The notes under the pieces: generated by a model | Databases searched by the model: none | Told to the model about the DNA's origin: nothing | What the model saw: only the letters and a program-made list of their open reading frames with translations | Shown: piece by piece, positions 45,123 to 54,704 of the stretch | Position numbering within the stretch: position 1 is the stretch's first letter | How the letters are laid out: each line of letters starts with the position of its first letter | Made by a program: the position numbers and the translations under genes | Assembly (NCBI GenBank): GCA_002720855.1 | Contig: PBIN01000015.1 | Coordinates: 372,001-436,000, forward strand | Reading direction: 5' to 3' | Length of the DNA: 64,000 nucleotides | Source: Rhodospirillaceae bacterium | Lineage (GTDB): Bacteria > Pseudomonadota > Alphaproteobacteria > MPNO01 > UBA2964

Positions 45123-47219
45123 ATGGCTGTTGATTTATCAAAACCAATGGAACTTCATCGCCAGGGACGCCATGGCGAAGCGCTTCCGCTTTACCGTGCG
45201 GCGCTGGAACAGGCGCCTCAAGATCCCGATATCCTTTATCTGACAGGACTGTGCCAACTCGAAATGGGAGAAATGGAAGCAGGGGCACAGCAAATGCGAG
45301 CGCTGGTCGCAATCCAGCCACGAAACGCCGCAGCACATCATGCATTAGGTAAAGCACTGATCGAGTTAGGTAAAAATGATGCAGCTCGCAGTCACCTGCA
45401 GAATGCGCTGGACATTAATCCAAATTCTTCTGATTCCCGCATAGAGCTTGCCGATCTTGCGCTTGCCACAGGCGATGCAAAAAGAGCTGGCGAACTCTAC
45501 CGCGAGGGCATCAAGATCGACCCATCACAGCCAGCGCTCTGGAATAACCTCGGCACGGTTTGCCGCCAACTCGGGCAACTGAAGGAAGCGGAAGAAGCGT
45601 GGGTAAAAACAATTGGCCTGGCTCCCGATCTGGTCGAAGCTTATTGCAATATCGCCACTTTGAAAGTGCGGTTGGGACGATTTTCTGAAGGGATTTCCTA
45701 TTTGCAAGACGGCCTGGAACGCCGGCCTGATGATCCTGATCTAAATTTCTATTTAGGAGAGCTGCATTTCTTTGCCGGGGAATTTGAGGGCGCATCCGAT
45801 GCTCTAAAACGAGCACTCGCTTCACGCACGGGATTTCGCGATGCCGAAATTCGTCTTGCCCAAGCATCACAATATCTGTGCGACTGGGACACCATGGATG
45901 CGTTCGTAACCGCAATCCGACAGGAAATTGATAACGCAATCGCGGGTGGGGAGTGCTCAATTTCCCCTTTCTTTGGCGTTACATTAGACACGACCGAAGC
46001 TGAACGAACCGCCGTCGCGGCGGCGGAAACCCGGAAACGCGAAGCCCAGCTCGCACCGTTGTCTAGCGAGGTCAATTTCTCTTTTGAACGACCGGCAAAA
46101 TCGCGAATCCACATTGGATATCTATCGGGGGATTGGCGCGACCACGCCGCGTCGCATTTGGCATGCGGGTTGTTTCGTCATCATGATCGAACTTCATTCG
46201 AAGTCTCGGTTCTGTCTTACGGACCCGATGACAGTAGCGAATATTTACAACGCATCCGAAACGGAGCGGAAAATTTTGTTGATCTCAGCGAAATGAATGA
46301 CTTGGAGGCCGCTCATAAGATTTATGAGTCAGGTGTGGACATCCTCTTGGATGTTCAAGGTTTTATGGGAAATGCACGACCGGAGATCTGGATGCTCAAG
46401 CCAGCACCAATTCAGATTTCCTATCTAACTTATCTAGGGTCTTTAGGGGCACAGGAGCTGAACTATATCATCGCCGATCCGACAATGATTGATTTCGTCA
46501 ATCGCGAGGCTTTCACCGAATCCGTAATCACCATGCCTGCTTGCTATCAGGTTAACGACGACGAGGCTCGGATCGGCAAGAAGCCAACCCGGCGGGAAGA
46601 AGGGTTGTCAGATGATGCAGTCGTGTTTTGCGCAATACATGGCGGCCACAAAATTACGCGCGACATTTATGCTTGTTGGATGCGTATTCTGAAAGCTGTT
46701 CCGGATAGTATTCTCTGGCTCGCCGCATCGGGTCCTCTGCGCGACAATTTAACCGCTGCAGCTATTAGCGCAGGAATTGACGCCCAAAGCCGTCTTGTTT
46801 TCGCACGCCGCCTTCCGGACAAAGCGGATCATTTGGCGCGGCTCGCACTTGCTGACCTATTTCTCGACACACCCATATATGGAGCGCATTCATCGGCAGT
46901 CGACTGCTTGTGGGTGGGAACACCAGTCCTGACCGCACCTGGTCCTGTATTTTCATCACGCGGGGCCGCAACACTCTTAAAAAACCTGGGCGTCAAGGAA
47001 CTGATCGCGACGGATTATAACGACTATGAGCAGAAGGCGATCCACCTTGGAAAAACCGCAGAAGAGCGCACCCGTCTGCGCAATTTAATTGCCCATAATC
47101 AAAAAACAGCGCCTCTCTTCGATACCGCTCTTTGGGTCCAGAATATCGAGCGTGCCTATCAAGAAATATGGGCGCGCCATCAACGCGGAGAAGCACCGTC
47201 AGATCTTAGTTTAGGCTGA
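45123..47219 (+). CDS. TPR protein with O-GlcNAc-transferase-like (GT41) domain
   Basis: A 698-residue cytoplasmic protein. Residues about 1-250 hold six to seven TPR repeats. Residues about 320-690 match the SPINDLY/OGT glycosyltransferase 41 fold ('IHIGYLSGDWRDHAASHL', 'LLDVQGFMGNARPEIWMLKPAPIQISYLTYLGSLGA', 'FLDTPIYGAHSSAVDCLWVGTPVLT'). These correspond to the catalytic His region, the 'QISYLGYPGT' loop and the UDP-binding 'GHTTSLDALW' segment of OGT. It may glycosylate proteins, in bacteria often flagellin or adhesins. No obvious target is next to it. Confidence 0.85.
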   Translation: MAVDLSKPMELHRQGRHGEALPLYRAALEQAPQDPDILYLTGLCQLEMGEMEAGAQQMRALVAIQPRNAAAHHALGKALIELGKNDAARSHLQNALDINPNSSDSRIELADLALATGDAKRAGELYREGIKIDPSQPALWNNLGTVCRQLGQLKEAEEAWVKTIGLAPDLVEAYCNIATLKVRLGRFSEGISYLQDGLERRPDDPDLNFYLGELHFFAGEFEGASDALKRALASRTGFRDAEIRLAQASQYLCDWDTMDAFVTAIRQEIDNAIAGGECSISPFFGVTLDTTEAERTAVAAAETRKREAQLAPLSSEVNFSFERPAKSRIHIGYLSGDWRDHAASHLACGLFRHHDRTSFEVSVLSYGPDDSSEYLQRIRNGAENFVDLSEMNDLEAAHKIYESGVDILLDVQGFMGNARPEIWMLKPAPIQISYLTYLGSLGAQELNYIIADPTMIDFVNREAFTESVITMPACYQVNDDEARIGKKPTRREEGLSDDAVVFCAIHGGHKITRDIYACWMRILKAVPDSILWLAASGPLRDNLTAAAISAGIDAQSRLVFARRLPDKADHLARLALADLFLDTPIYGAHSSAVDCLWVGTPVLTAPGPVFSSRGAATLLKNLGVKELIATDYNDYEQKAIHLGKTAEERTRLRNLIAHNQKTAPLFDTALWVQNIERAYQEIWARHQRGEAPSDLSLG

Positions 47220-47369
47220 GAGAAACTTTGCGTTAGCGTCACCACCGATTCCGGCGATCTGATTTTGCGGATTGAGGCTCTTCTAGACAAAGAGATCATC
47301 CCGCCAGTTACGCTTGACGCAATCTTTCCCAGCAGCGCCATTATGCGCTGTTCGCTCTCAATTACTGCG

Positions 47370-48719
47370 CTATTCCTGGCGAAATGCACGGTTTAAGCTC
47401 GATGATAAAGGTTTGAAAATATAGTCAATCAAAGTGCGAGCGCCGGTTTTTATCATCACCTCCGCCGCCATACCGGGGTATAGTTCGGCACCGGCCAGCT
47501 TTTTTTCATAGTCACCAGTTAGCCTGATACGCGCAAGAAAATAGGCTTGGCCAGTACGTTCATCGATTAGCCTGTCAGCAGAAACTGAGAGGACAGTACC
47601 GTCAACTGGCAGAGCATTACGCGTGCTTAAGGCGGTCAGCGTTACACGCGCTGGAAGTCCGGCATGAACAACATCGATGTCGTTCGGATCAACACGCGCT
47701 TCGACAACAAGACGGTCGCCAGATGGCACGATGTCCATGAGACTTTCACCGGGACCAATTACGCCGCCAGGGGTATGGACCTGAAGATCAACGATCGTCC
47801 CGGCGAGCGGCGCTTTGATTTCGGTCCGCGTAAGGACATCCTCGGCAGCAGGTATTCTTTCCGCGAGGTCGAACATTTCTGACTGTGCTTCGCGCAATTG
47901 AATGACCACATCGTTTAATTGCTCTGTTTTAATATCGCTAATCCGGATTTTCGCTTCTCCGATGCTTTGCTGGGCGCGCGAAATCGAAGCCTGATTTCGA
48001 CTGCGACTGCCTTCAATTTCCGCCTGCTGACGCTGCAAAGCCAAAAGCCGCGAGCGCCTGGCAAGACCTTTGTCAACAAGGGTTTTAATGTCTTTGGCTT
48101 CCGCCTTGATAAGTTTCAGCTGAGTATTCTCAGACCGTATTTGACCGCGCAGACCAACTATCTCTTCGGTAAGTTGTTTGATTTTCTGACGCTGAATTTG
48201 GACCCTCGTATTTATTGCCTGTTTTCGGGCATTGAAGATATTTAGCTGGCCAGTAACCGCCTCGAGGACCTTAGGTTTGTCTTTGTTCTTGCGAAGAAGC
48301 GGGGGAAGGTTGATTTCGTTCCTGCCATCTCGCTCGGCTATAAGTCGCGCCTGCAAGGCTGCGGTAGCAAATCGTTTTCCGTGCAGTAGCTCAAGCGTAG
48401 CCCGCGGACGCGTTTCGTCGAGAAAGATGAGAGCTTGACCAGGTTTGACAACATCGCCGTCGCGCACGGCGATACGACCGACAATACCGCCTTCGAGGTG
48501 CTTGATTGTTTTTCGATTTGTGTCGACCCGAACAGCACCGGAAGCAATGGCGGCACTATCAAGAGGCGCTAACGACGCCCAAAGTCCAAAACCGAGAAAG
48601 AACACAGCAACAACAACCATGCCGGCAAATATCGGTCGCCCAATTAAAGGGCGAGCTACGGTTTCTTCCGCTTGCGTCAGGGGGGTTCTCTCTTCTTTCA
48701 CAACTTGATTTTCACTCAT
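47370..48719 (-). CDS. HlyD-type periplasmic adaptor of a type I secretion system (orphan)
   Basis: A 449-residue membrane-fusion protein of the HlyD/PrtE/LapC family: a short cytoplasmic N-terminus, a TM at about residues 31-50, 'NRKTIKHLEGGIVGRIAVRDGDVVKPGQ' at the first lipoyl half, coiled coil at about 130-270, and a beta-barrel region ('TEIKAPLAGTIVDLQVHTPGGVIGPGE'). The ATG at 48719 ('MSENQVV') is chosen; the open frame continues to 48803. Type I systems need an ABC ATPase and TolC; neither is nearby. It is convergent with the TPR gene, and its 5' end abuts a broken gene. Confidence 0.85.
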   Translation of the reverse strand: MSENQVVKEERTPLTQAEETVARPLIGRPIFAGMVVVAVFFLGFGLWASLAPLDSAAIASGAVRVDTNRKTIKHLEGGIVGRIAVRDGDVVKPGQALIFLDETRPRATLELLHGKRFATAALQARLIAERDGRNEINLPPLLRKNKDKPKVLEAVTGQLNIFNARKQAINTRVQIQRQKIKQLTEEIVGLRGQIRSENTQLKLIKAEAKDIKTLVDKGLARRSRLLALQRQQAEIEGSRSRNQASISRAQQSIGEAKIRISDIKTEQLNDVVIQLREAQSEMFDLAERIPAAEDVLTRTEIKAPLAGTIVDLQVHTPGGVIGPGESLMDIVPSGDRLVVEARVDPNDIDVVHAGLPARVTLTALSTRNALPVDGTVLSVSADRLIDERTGQAYFLARIRLTGDYEKKLAGAELYPGMAAEVMIKTGARTLIDYIFKPLSSSLNRAFRQE

Positions 48720-48778
48720 CCGAATTAGCCGCCGCGGTATTCCCAGACAGTGCGGCAAGCACCTCATCCCTGGGCCCA

Positions 48779-49345
48779 AATACTGCAACCTTGCCATACG
48801 CAATTTCCAAAGTGGGCACCGACCTTGTTGGCCGATATTACGCGGAAGCCTTTGACATGAACGTCATGGTCACACGCATGTTTACCCATACCGGTCCCCG
48901 CCGCGGTGACGTGTTTGCGGAGTCCACCTTTGCAAAACAGATTGCCATGATTGAGGCGGAACAAATTCCGCCCGTTGTAAAAACAGGAAATCTTGACTCA
49001 ATGCGGACCTGGTCAGATGTGCGCGATGCGGTCCGCGCATATTACATGCTGCTGACGGTCAACCCGATACCAGGTGAATATTATAATATTGGTGGCACTT
49101 ATTCCTGTACTGTAGGGGACATGTTGAAACATTTGATTTCGCTTTCCACCTGTAAGGAAATTAACGTTGAAACGGATGCCGGCCGAATTCGTCCTATCGA
49201 TGCCGACCTACAAGTTCCTGACACGACCAAGTTTCATAAGCATACCGGCTGGCAACCTGAGATTCCGTTTGAAAAGACCATGCAGGATCTGCTCGATTAC
49301 TGGCGTGAACAAGTTGCCAGTGGTGAGCAGTTTACAACACGGTAG
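48779..49345 (+). pseudogene. C-terminal remnant of a sugar-nucleotide dehydratase/reductase (GMD/RMD-like SDR)
   Basis: About 188 codons match the C-terminal two thirds of an extended SDR such as GDP-mannose 4,6-dehydratase or GDP-4-keto-6-deoxymannose reductase: catalytic 'YAISK', 'RMFTHTGPRRGDVFAESTFAKQI', 'RTWSDVRDAVRAYYMLL', 'YYNIGGTYSCTVGDML', 'HTGWQPEIPFEKTMQDLLDYWR'. The N-terminal Rossmann GxxGxxG part is absent. The frame stays open upstream, but those residues are antisense to the HlyD gene and have no family likeness. The breakpoint falls between 48720 and 48780. It is most likely a decayed fragment left by rearrangement. Confidence 0.75.
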
Positions 49346-49418
49346 GACGTTCGGTTTGGATTTAATCTGGGCGCGGTTACATCAAAGTCTCACAGTGAAT
49401 TAACTGCGATTCCGGCTT

Positions 49419-49949
49419 TTATTTCTGTAACGAATCCCCCGGAATTTCCACTTCGCTCACAGCGGCACCGGTTGCGCGGAGCTCATCCACCAAATCCGGC
49501 GGCCAGAATAACTTGGCGCCACCATGCCCCGCATTGATCGTCATCATCCAGCCGGTTTCATCGCCGATCACTTCCGCACCATGCATCTCGTCGGGGGGCA
49601 CCGAAATAATGTCAAACGGCCCAAGAACAGTCTCCTGTTCGGCATTCATGCCGAGCGTGATCTTCCATTGCCCCGCCATGACGATAAATGCCTCGGGCGT
49701 GGGATGGCCGTGCGTCGCCAGGCCCTTGCCGGGCTCACACTTCAAATAGGTAATATTGAAGGCATCCACCTGATCCAAAGGCGTGGGGTCACCCTTTTGC
49801 TCAGCCGGCCGTCCTACAACCGCATAACGTTTCCGATCGTATCGCTCCAGCAACATGTCGATAGGTCGGTAAGGTGATTCTCTTTGATCGATATCACTGA
49901 ACCGGAGCACATGGGCTTCGATGTCAGGTGTCGTGGATTTTATGGCCAT
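49419..49949 (-). CDS. Cupin-domain protein
   Basis: A 176-residue single-domain cupin. Metal-binding motifs are 'KGLATHGHPTPEAFIVMAGQWKI' (two His and a Glu) and 'PPDEMHGAEVIG'. The ATG at 49949 is preceded by GGGAGGAA, which settles the start over the upstream ATG at 49979. Small cupins can be dioxygenases, isomerases or ligand sensors. The location at the edge of the catabolic cluster suggests a linked role. Confidence 0.85.
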   Translation of the reverse strand: MAIKSTTPDIEAHVLRFSDIDQRESPYRPIDMLLERYDRKRYAVVGRPAEQKGDPTPLDQVDAFNITYLKCEPGKGLATHGHPTPEAFIVMAGQWKITLGMNAEQETVLGPFDIISVPPDEMHGAEVIGDETGWMMTINAGHGGAKLFWPPDLVDELRATGAAVSEVEIPGDSLQK

Positions 49950-50173
49950 CGGTATTTCCTCCCGGGTCGGCTTTCCCATTTTCCGGCAGGTCGGTCTGGT
50001 GTCAAGCGATCATGGTTTAACTATCCGTAGTCACCACTCAGCGACAAACTAAGCACGACCTAATTAATCGATAGCGCAGACAATAAAGTCACGCACACTG
50101 CACAAGCTGGACATGAAGCCGCCTGTACCGGAAACTCCATTCAAAATAAGTGCGGTAGCAGGGGAGTAAAAGT

Positions 50174-50860
50174 GTGAGCAAATCGGATCTGTTTGAAGTT
50201 ATCGAAACCCGCCATAGCTGCAGGGCTTATCTGGAAAAGCCTGTGGACCCGAATATTCTTACGGACATTATCGAGCGGGCGGGTCGCACTCCGTCAAACG
50301 GCAACGTGCAACCGTGGCTGGTGCATGCTCTGACCGGACAGCCACTCGAAGAACTTAAAAAAATTGCCGCTCAGACCGTCAAAACACAGAATCCACACAT
50401 AAACGACGCAGAGTTCGATGTATATCCGAGTGACATGGTGGAACCATACGTATCGAGACGAGAGACCCATGGCGCGAACCTATACCGCTCTCTCAATATT
50501 GACCGTGACAACCTCGACCTACGGCTCGGCTGGTATCGACGGAACTTCGAATTTTTCGGCGCGCCTGTCGGCCTCATCTTTTGTATTGAACGACAATTGG
50601 GACAACCTCAATGGGCCGATCTCGGTAGTTTCATACAAACAGTTACGTATCTAGCGCGTGGCCATGGTCTCGACACCTGTACACAAGTGGCATGGTCGCG
50701 AATTTACGGTACTGTTGCGGATTTCTTAAATCTACCACCAAACCATATGGTCTATTGCGGCATGTCGATGGGGTACGGAGATCCCAGCCATCCGGTCAAC
50801 AATTTCCGGATGCCCCGCGCCCCGGTTGAAGAGATTTGCCAGTTCCACGGATTCGATTGA
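50174..50860 (+). CDS. Nitroreductase-family flavoprotein
   Basis: A 228-residue NAD(P)H/FMN oxidoreductase: 'ETRHSCRAYLEKPVD' (FMN phosphate-binding Arg/Ser), 'RTPSNGNVQPWLVHALTG', 'GLDTCTQVAWSRIYGTVADFL' and 'CGMSMGYGDPSHPVNNF'. The start is GTG with GGGGAG eight nt upstream. It reduces nitro groups, quinones or an unsaturated pathway intermediate. It is convergent with the SDR gene to its right and is the only plus-strand gene of the cluster. Confidence 0.88.
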   Translation: MSKSDLFEVIETRHSCRAYLEKPVDPNILTDIIERAGRTPSNGNVQPWLVHALTGQPLEELKKIAAQTVKTQNPHINDAEFDVYPSDMVEPYVSRRETHGANLYRSLNIDRDNLDLRLGWYRRNFEFFGAPVGLIFCIERQLGQPQWADLGSFIQTVTYLARGHGLDTCTQVAWSRIYGTVADFLNLPPNHMVYCGMSMGYGDPSHPVNNFRMPRAPVEEICQFHGFD

Positions 50861-50879
50861 AACCTAAGGGAGATAAAAT

Positions 50880-51599
50880 CTAAAACGGTTCGCGCCATGA
50901 GCGGAGGTCGACCTCAAAGCTCCAACAACTTCGCGGTTGGCTATGTGTTTGAAAATAGAGATCCGCTAACGCCTCTGTTGAGATTAGACCGTCGTCGCGC
51001 TGCACCTCTTCAGGCAGCCGCTTCCGGGAAATGGCATTGTCAATACCGCCCTCGATCGTAAAATGGGCAACGTGGATTCCTTGCGGCGCCAGTTCACGCG
51101 CCATGCTTTGCGCTAGAGCACGCACACCAAATTTGCCTGCTGCAAAGGCGGCTACTTCGGCACCCGCGGTACGACTGGAGCGCCCACCGGTGAATAGAAT
51201 GCTGCCGTGACCGCGCTGTGTCATCGATCGCGCTGCTTCGCGTCCAACGATCATCGCTCCGAGACACGAACTCCCCCATACTGAGATGAATTCCTCGGTG
51301 TCCTGCTCAACAATAGGACGTTGTACCCGACCTCCCGCATTATAAATCACGGCCTCGGCCGGCCCGAGTTCCTTCTCTGCCGCTTCGAACATTGCAGCCA
51401 CATCAGCGTCGACCGTAGCATCGCCGGGAAATGCCTGCACAACGCCGCCAGAGTCGTTGATTTCCTTTACCAAGGGCCCGAGTTTTTCTGCATCCCGCGC
51501 AACAATAGCAACGGCGTAATCTTGAGCAAAACGACGCGCTAGGGCGGCACCGAGGCCATCGCCAACTCCAACAATTATTGCGCTCCCGGATTTGGTCAT
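50880..51599 (-). CDS. Atypical SDR-family protein, catalytic Tyr replaced by Phe
   Basis: A 239-residue short-chain dehydrogenase-like protein. The cofactor motif is 'IIVGVGDGLGAALARRF' (GxxxGxG variant), and 'YNAGG' is present. The active-site YxxxK reads F-A-A-G-K, so the general-acid tyrosine is missing; Lys is kept. Three in-frame ATGs (51614, 51605, 51599) exist; 51599 has GGAG ten nt upstream. Classical reductase activity is doubtful. The 57-bp element at 51619-51675 lies immediately upstream. Confidence 0.8.
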   Translation of the reverse strand: MTKSGSAIIVGVGDGLGAALARRFAQDYAVAIVARDAEKLGPLVKEINDSGGVVQAFPGDATVDADVAAMFEAAEKELGPAEAVIYNAGGRVQRPIVEQDTEEFISVWGSSCLGAMIVGREAARSMTQRGHGSILFTGGRSSRTAGAEVAAFAAGKFGVRALAQSMARELAPQGIHVAHFTIEGGIDNAISRKRLPEEVQRDDGLISTEALADLYFQTHSQPRSCWSFEVDLRSWREPF

Positions 51600-51618
51600 T
51601 TTCATTGTCTCCATTCAC

Positions 51619-51675
51619 AATATTTATAGATATCAGTTAATACATCCAGCCACAAAGGGCCAAGGCCGGATTATC
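51619..51675 (-). repeat. 57-bp element, copy A (candidate promoter/operator)
   Basis: This sequence is 48/57 identical, without gaps, to copy B at 63028-63084, including an unbroken 19-nt identical core (GGGCCAAGGCCGGATTATC as read on plus). Both lie just upstream of a minus-strand gene of the cluster. On the minus strand the downstream part includes TATAAATATT, a possible -10 region. Confidence 0.7.
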
Positions 51676-51705
51676 CAGTCAAAAATAGACAGGTCATCCT
51701 ATGCG

Positions 51706-52521
51706 TTACGATTCCTCGCATCGATGGAATTCATCTGGGAACTGGTTAACGATTGTTACGGGATCGCTGCCTTTTAAGTCACGATTGAAAATTTCAAGCT
51801 CCCATTTTCCAGAGTAGTTCGGCTGGGTAACGATCTTTTGTAGTTCAACCCGGTCGAGACCTCCGGAAAGAAGAGGTTCGCGTCCGACGGCCAAACCGTT
51901 TTCAAACCTTGGATTGCAAATTTGCAATAATGCAATCTTATCCAATTGATCACGCAGCAACCTGGGTAGGTCGGGGTCCCACCAAGAATGGTAAAGATCC
52001 AGTATGAGTTTAGCGTTCCCGTAAGGCTCAACAATCTTGAGACCATGAGCGCAACTATTGATGCAGCCTTTCGTCAATATATCTGCGGGGTAGATTGGTT
52101 CCAGGCCCAGCGATATTCCAGCCGACGCAGCGTATTCAGCAAGTTCACTAAAACCCTCTTCTACGATTTTGTGTGCATCCCCTAATAGTATCGATGGCGT
52201 GCCAAGGCCGCCCGTTATCACGCAAAGAACATCTGCACTTAATTCTGCGGCGAACTCGACCATTTCCTGGTTGCTGTATTGCACTGGGTTGGGATCACCA
52301 AGCGTGAAATATCCAGCGCTGTTTAGAGATGAAACGCCAAGGCCTTCATCATTGAGGCACCTGGCTAAATCTTTGATCCCCATTTCGTAAATTGCCGCCC
52401 GCGTGACACCCACTGATGTCATGCCAGCTTTGCGTACTGCGCTCGCGAACTTGGGAAACGGAGTATCATCACCGCAGATATAGTGATTAACCGACAGGTT
52501 CTGGGTATGCGATTTGGTCAT
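51706..52521 (-). CDS. Sugar-phosphate isomerase/epimerase-family TIM barrel
   Basis: A 271-residue AP-endonuclease-2-like TIM barrel, as in xylose isomerase-like, hydroxypyruvate isomerase or inosose dehydratase families. Metal ligands are suggested by 'SLGLEPIYP' (Glu), 'LILDLYHSWWDPD' (Asp/His) and 'GKWELEIF' (Glu). The ATG at 52521 lies one nt after the EamA stop; a GTG at 52530 overlapping it is also possible. It is the last gene of the TRAP-EamA unit. The substrate is unknown. Confidence 0.78.
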   Translation of the reverse strand: MTKSHTQNLSVNHYICGDDTPFPKFASAVRKAGMTSVGVTRAAIYEMGIKDLARCLNDEGLGVSSLNSAGYFTLGDPNPVQYSNQEMVEFAAELSADVLCVITGGLGTPSILLGDAHKIVEEGFSELAEYAASAGISLGLEPIYPADILTKGCINSCAHGLKIVEPYGNAKLILDLYHSWWDPDLPRLLRDQLDKIALLQICNPRFENGLAVGREPLLSGGLDRVELQKIVTQPNYSGKWELEIFNRDLKGSDPVTIVNQFPDEFHRCEES

Positions 52522-52522
52522 T

Positions 52523-53422
52523 TCAATCACGCTTTAAGAAGTACACAACCCAGAATCCAAGCATCGCGGTGAATAGACCCGCGAGCCCAAGTAAACCGAA
52601 GACTTCCTCAAACAGGAAATAACCCATAATCGCGGTTGTCGGTGGCATCAGGTAGAACAGGCTCGTTACGCGAATTGCCTGACCGCGGCGCAACAGCCAA
52701 TAAAACAAAGAGTACGCTATCGCGGACAACACAATAACCTGCCAGCCAATGGCAAAAACCAACGTGCCCGTCCAGTTAATTTCTGCTGCTTCGAAGAGAA
52801 AGGAGATCGCACCGCAAACCAGAGCAGCGACGCCAAGTTGCAGGGCATTCATGCTCCTGATGTCATGATCTTCGCAAAATTTCTTCTGATAAAGCGTGCC
52901 GCCAGTGATTGCAAAAAGGCACAGAAATGCCGCGATAAACGAAGTGACAGGAGTACCCTCGAAAGTTGCCTTTTCCCATACCACCATCGCCACACCTGCA
53001 AACCCAAGTATCAGCCCAACCCATTGTCTCCAAGCAACCTGCTCCTTGAGAACCGGGCCAACCGTCACCCCCGTCAGGATGGGCTGAATACCGGTGATGA
53101 CTGCCAGCGCACCGGCTGCAAGGCCGAGATCAATCGCAACGAAAACGCCACCAAGGTAGGCTGCATGCATCAGTAATCCTGCAATCACTATGTGAACAAT
53201 CTGCATCTTGTCGCTGGGCCATGCGGCACGCATGAAAAATGCAATCGCAAAAAGCAGGATCGCAGATAATGAAAATCGTATTGTTAGAAACTGAAACGGC
53301 TCAATGAAGGGAAGGCCCAGTTTCGATGTGATATGGCCCGAACTCCATAAGACAACAAACAGGAGAGAAACCGCTAGAATTGCGATCGACGACTGTCCTG
53401 TACCGCCGTTACTAGCGGTCAT
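52523..53422 (-). CDS. EamA/DMT-family transporter
   Basis: A 299-residue membrane protein with about ten TM segments in two EamA repeats ('WSSGHITSKLGLPFIEPFQFLTIRFSLSA' in the first half). Members export or import metabolites and amino acids. It overlaps the dctM stop by 4 nt (ATGA), so it is translated with the TRAP transporter and may export a product of the pathway. Confidence 0.88.
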   Translation of the reverse strand: MTASNGGTGQSSIAILAVSLLFVVLWSSGHITSKLGLPFIEPFQFLTIRFSLSAILLFAIAFFMRAAWPSDKMQIVHIVIAGLLMHAAYLGGVFVAIDLGLAAGALAVITGIQPILTGVTVGPVLKEQVAWRQWVGLILGFAGVAMVVWEKATFEGTPVTSFIAAFLCLFAITGGTLYQKKFCEDHDIRSMNALQLGVAALVCGAISFLFEAAEINWTGTLVFAIGWQVIVLSAIAYSLFYWLLRRGQAIRVTSLFYLMPPTTAIMGYFLFEEVFGLLGLAGLFTAMLGFWVVYFLKRD

Positions 53423-54696
53423 TTAACCAGCATTAAACTCAAGGACGGCACGAAGGTAATAAGACCCAGCATGATAAACGCCAGCACCAGGAATGGCGCG
53501 GTACCTCTGAACACTTCAGAGACAGTTACTTTACCAATAGCGCTCAAGGTAAACAGGTTGAGTCCGATAGGCGGTGTCACTGCAGCAATTTCCATATTGA
53601 TGATCATGATAATTGCAAAATGGATCGGATCGATACCTAGCAGTTTGATCAGCGGTAGGAATATCGGAAGCGTGATGAGGAGTGCTGAGATAACTTCGAG
53701 AAACATGCCGAGAAAGATAAGCAGTACGTTGACGAAAATCAGGAACAGCACAACGCTTAACTTGTGATCGGCAAGCCAATTGACCAACGTCTGTGGGATA
53801 CCGCTATCGGTCATGGCATAGCCAAACACCGCCGCGCCCGCGAGGACCAAGAGAATCGCGGCGGATGTAACACAACCACGAGCAACAACTTCGACAAATT
53901 TTCTGAAACCCTGTCGACGGTATTCTGGCGCTGTAATAACCAATGCGTATACCACTGCAACTGCACTGGCTTCCGTGGGCGTAAAGATTCCGCCATAGAT
54001 GCTGCCCAGAATAATGACCGGCAAAATCAAAACGTCGGTTGCCGACACGAGAGCCTGGAACCGCTCTTTGGTGCTGGCCTTGGGCCGCAACGTCTCTGGC
54101 CAATTCCAAGTACGAATGATGACATAGAGACAAAGTAGAGCGCCAAAGATAAGTCCGGGTATAATGCCGGCTTCAAACAGCTTGCCAATGGATTCGTTTG
54201 AAACCAGTCCATAAATAATAAGAGGGATCGAGGGTGGGATAAGAATACCCAACCCACCTGACATGGCTATCAAACCGAGGCTGAAACGCTGCGGGTAGCC
54301 CCGCTCAATAAGTTCTGGCAACACCACCACCCCGATCGCTGCAGCGGTTGCAATGCTCGAACCACACATGGCGGAAAATATGATGGTAGAGACAACAGCG
54401 ACGACGCCGAGACCACCCGGCAAATGACCTATCTGGGCATCAATACTCTGCACTAGACGCTTGATCGCGCCGCCTCGGCTTAGGATTTCCGCGGCGACTA
54501 TAAAAAATGGAATTGCCAAAACCGGGGTCTTGTCCAGCGCCCCAAACATGATGCCCGCTGAAACCGGAAGCGATGTCGTTGTGATGAAGATATAGGACGT
54601 CCCTGCAGCCGCCAGAGACAGTCCGATGGGGACACCAACAATAGAAAGTACGGCGAGTGTTCCGACAAGTAGGAGGGTGGCAGTTCCGACATCCAT
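53419..54696 (-). CDS. dctM: TRAP transporter large permease DctM
   Basis: A 425-residue permease with about twelve TM segments and DctM motifs ('GGAIKRLVQSIDAQIGHLPGGLG', 'SGGLGILIPPSIPLIIYG', 'FTPTEASAVAVVYAL', 'TPPIGLNLF'). It moves substrate into the cell using the sodium gradient with DctQ and DctP. Confidence 0.95.
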   Translation of the reverse strand: MDVGTATLLLVGTLAVLSIVGVPIGLSLAAAGTSYIFITTTSLPVSAGIMFGALDKTPVLAIPFFIVAAEILSRGGAIKRLVQSIDAQIGHLPGGLGVVAVVSTIIFSAMCGSSIATAAAIGVVVLPELIERGYPQRFSLGLIAMSGGLGILIPPSIPLIIYGLVSNESIGKLFEAGIIPGLIFGALLCLYVIIRTWNWPETLRPKASTKERFQALVSATDVLILPVIILGSIYGGIFTPTEASAVAVVYALVITAPEYRRQGFRKFVEVVARGCVTSAAILLVLAGAAVFGYAMTDSGIPQTLVNWLADHKLSVVLFLIFVNVLLIFLGMFLEVISALLITLPIFLPLIKLLGIDPIHFAIIMIINMEIAAVTPPIGLNLFTLSAIGKVTVSEVFRGTAPFLVLAFIMLGLITFVPSLSLMLVK

Positions 54697-54704
54697 ATCG
54701 GCGC

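Noticed and set aside
47180-47389. A 69-codon minus-strand frame between the TPR and HlyD genes.
   Set aside because: It has no recognisable domain and overlaps the ends of both genes.
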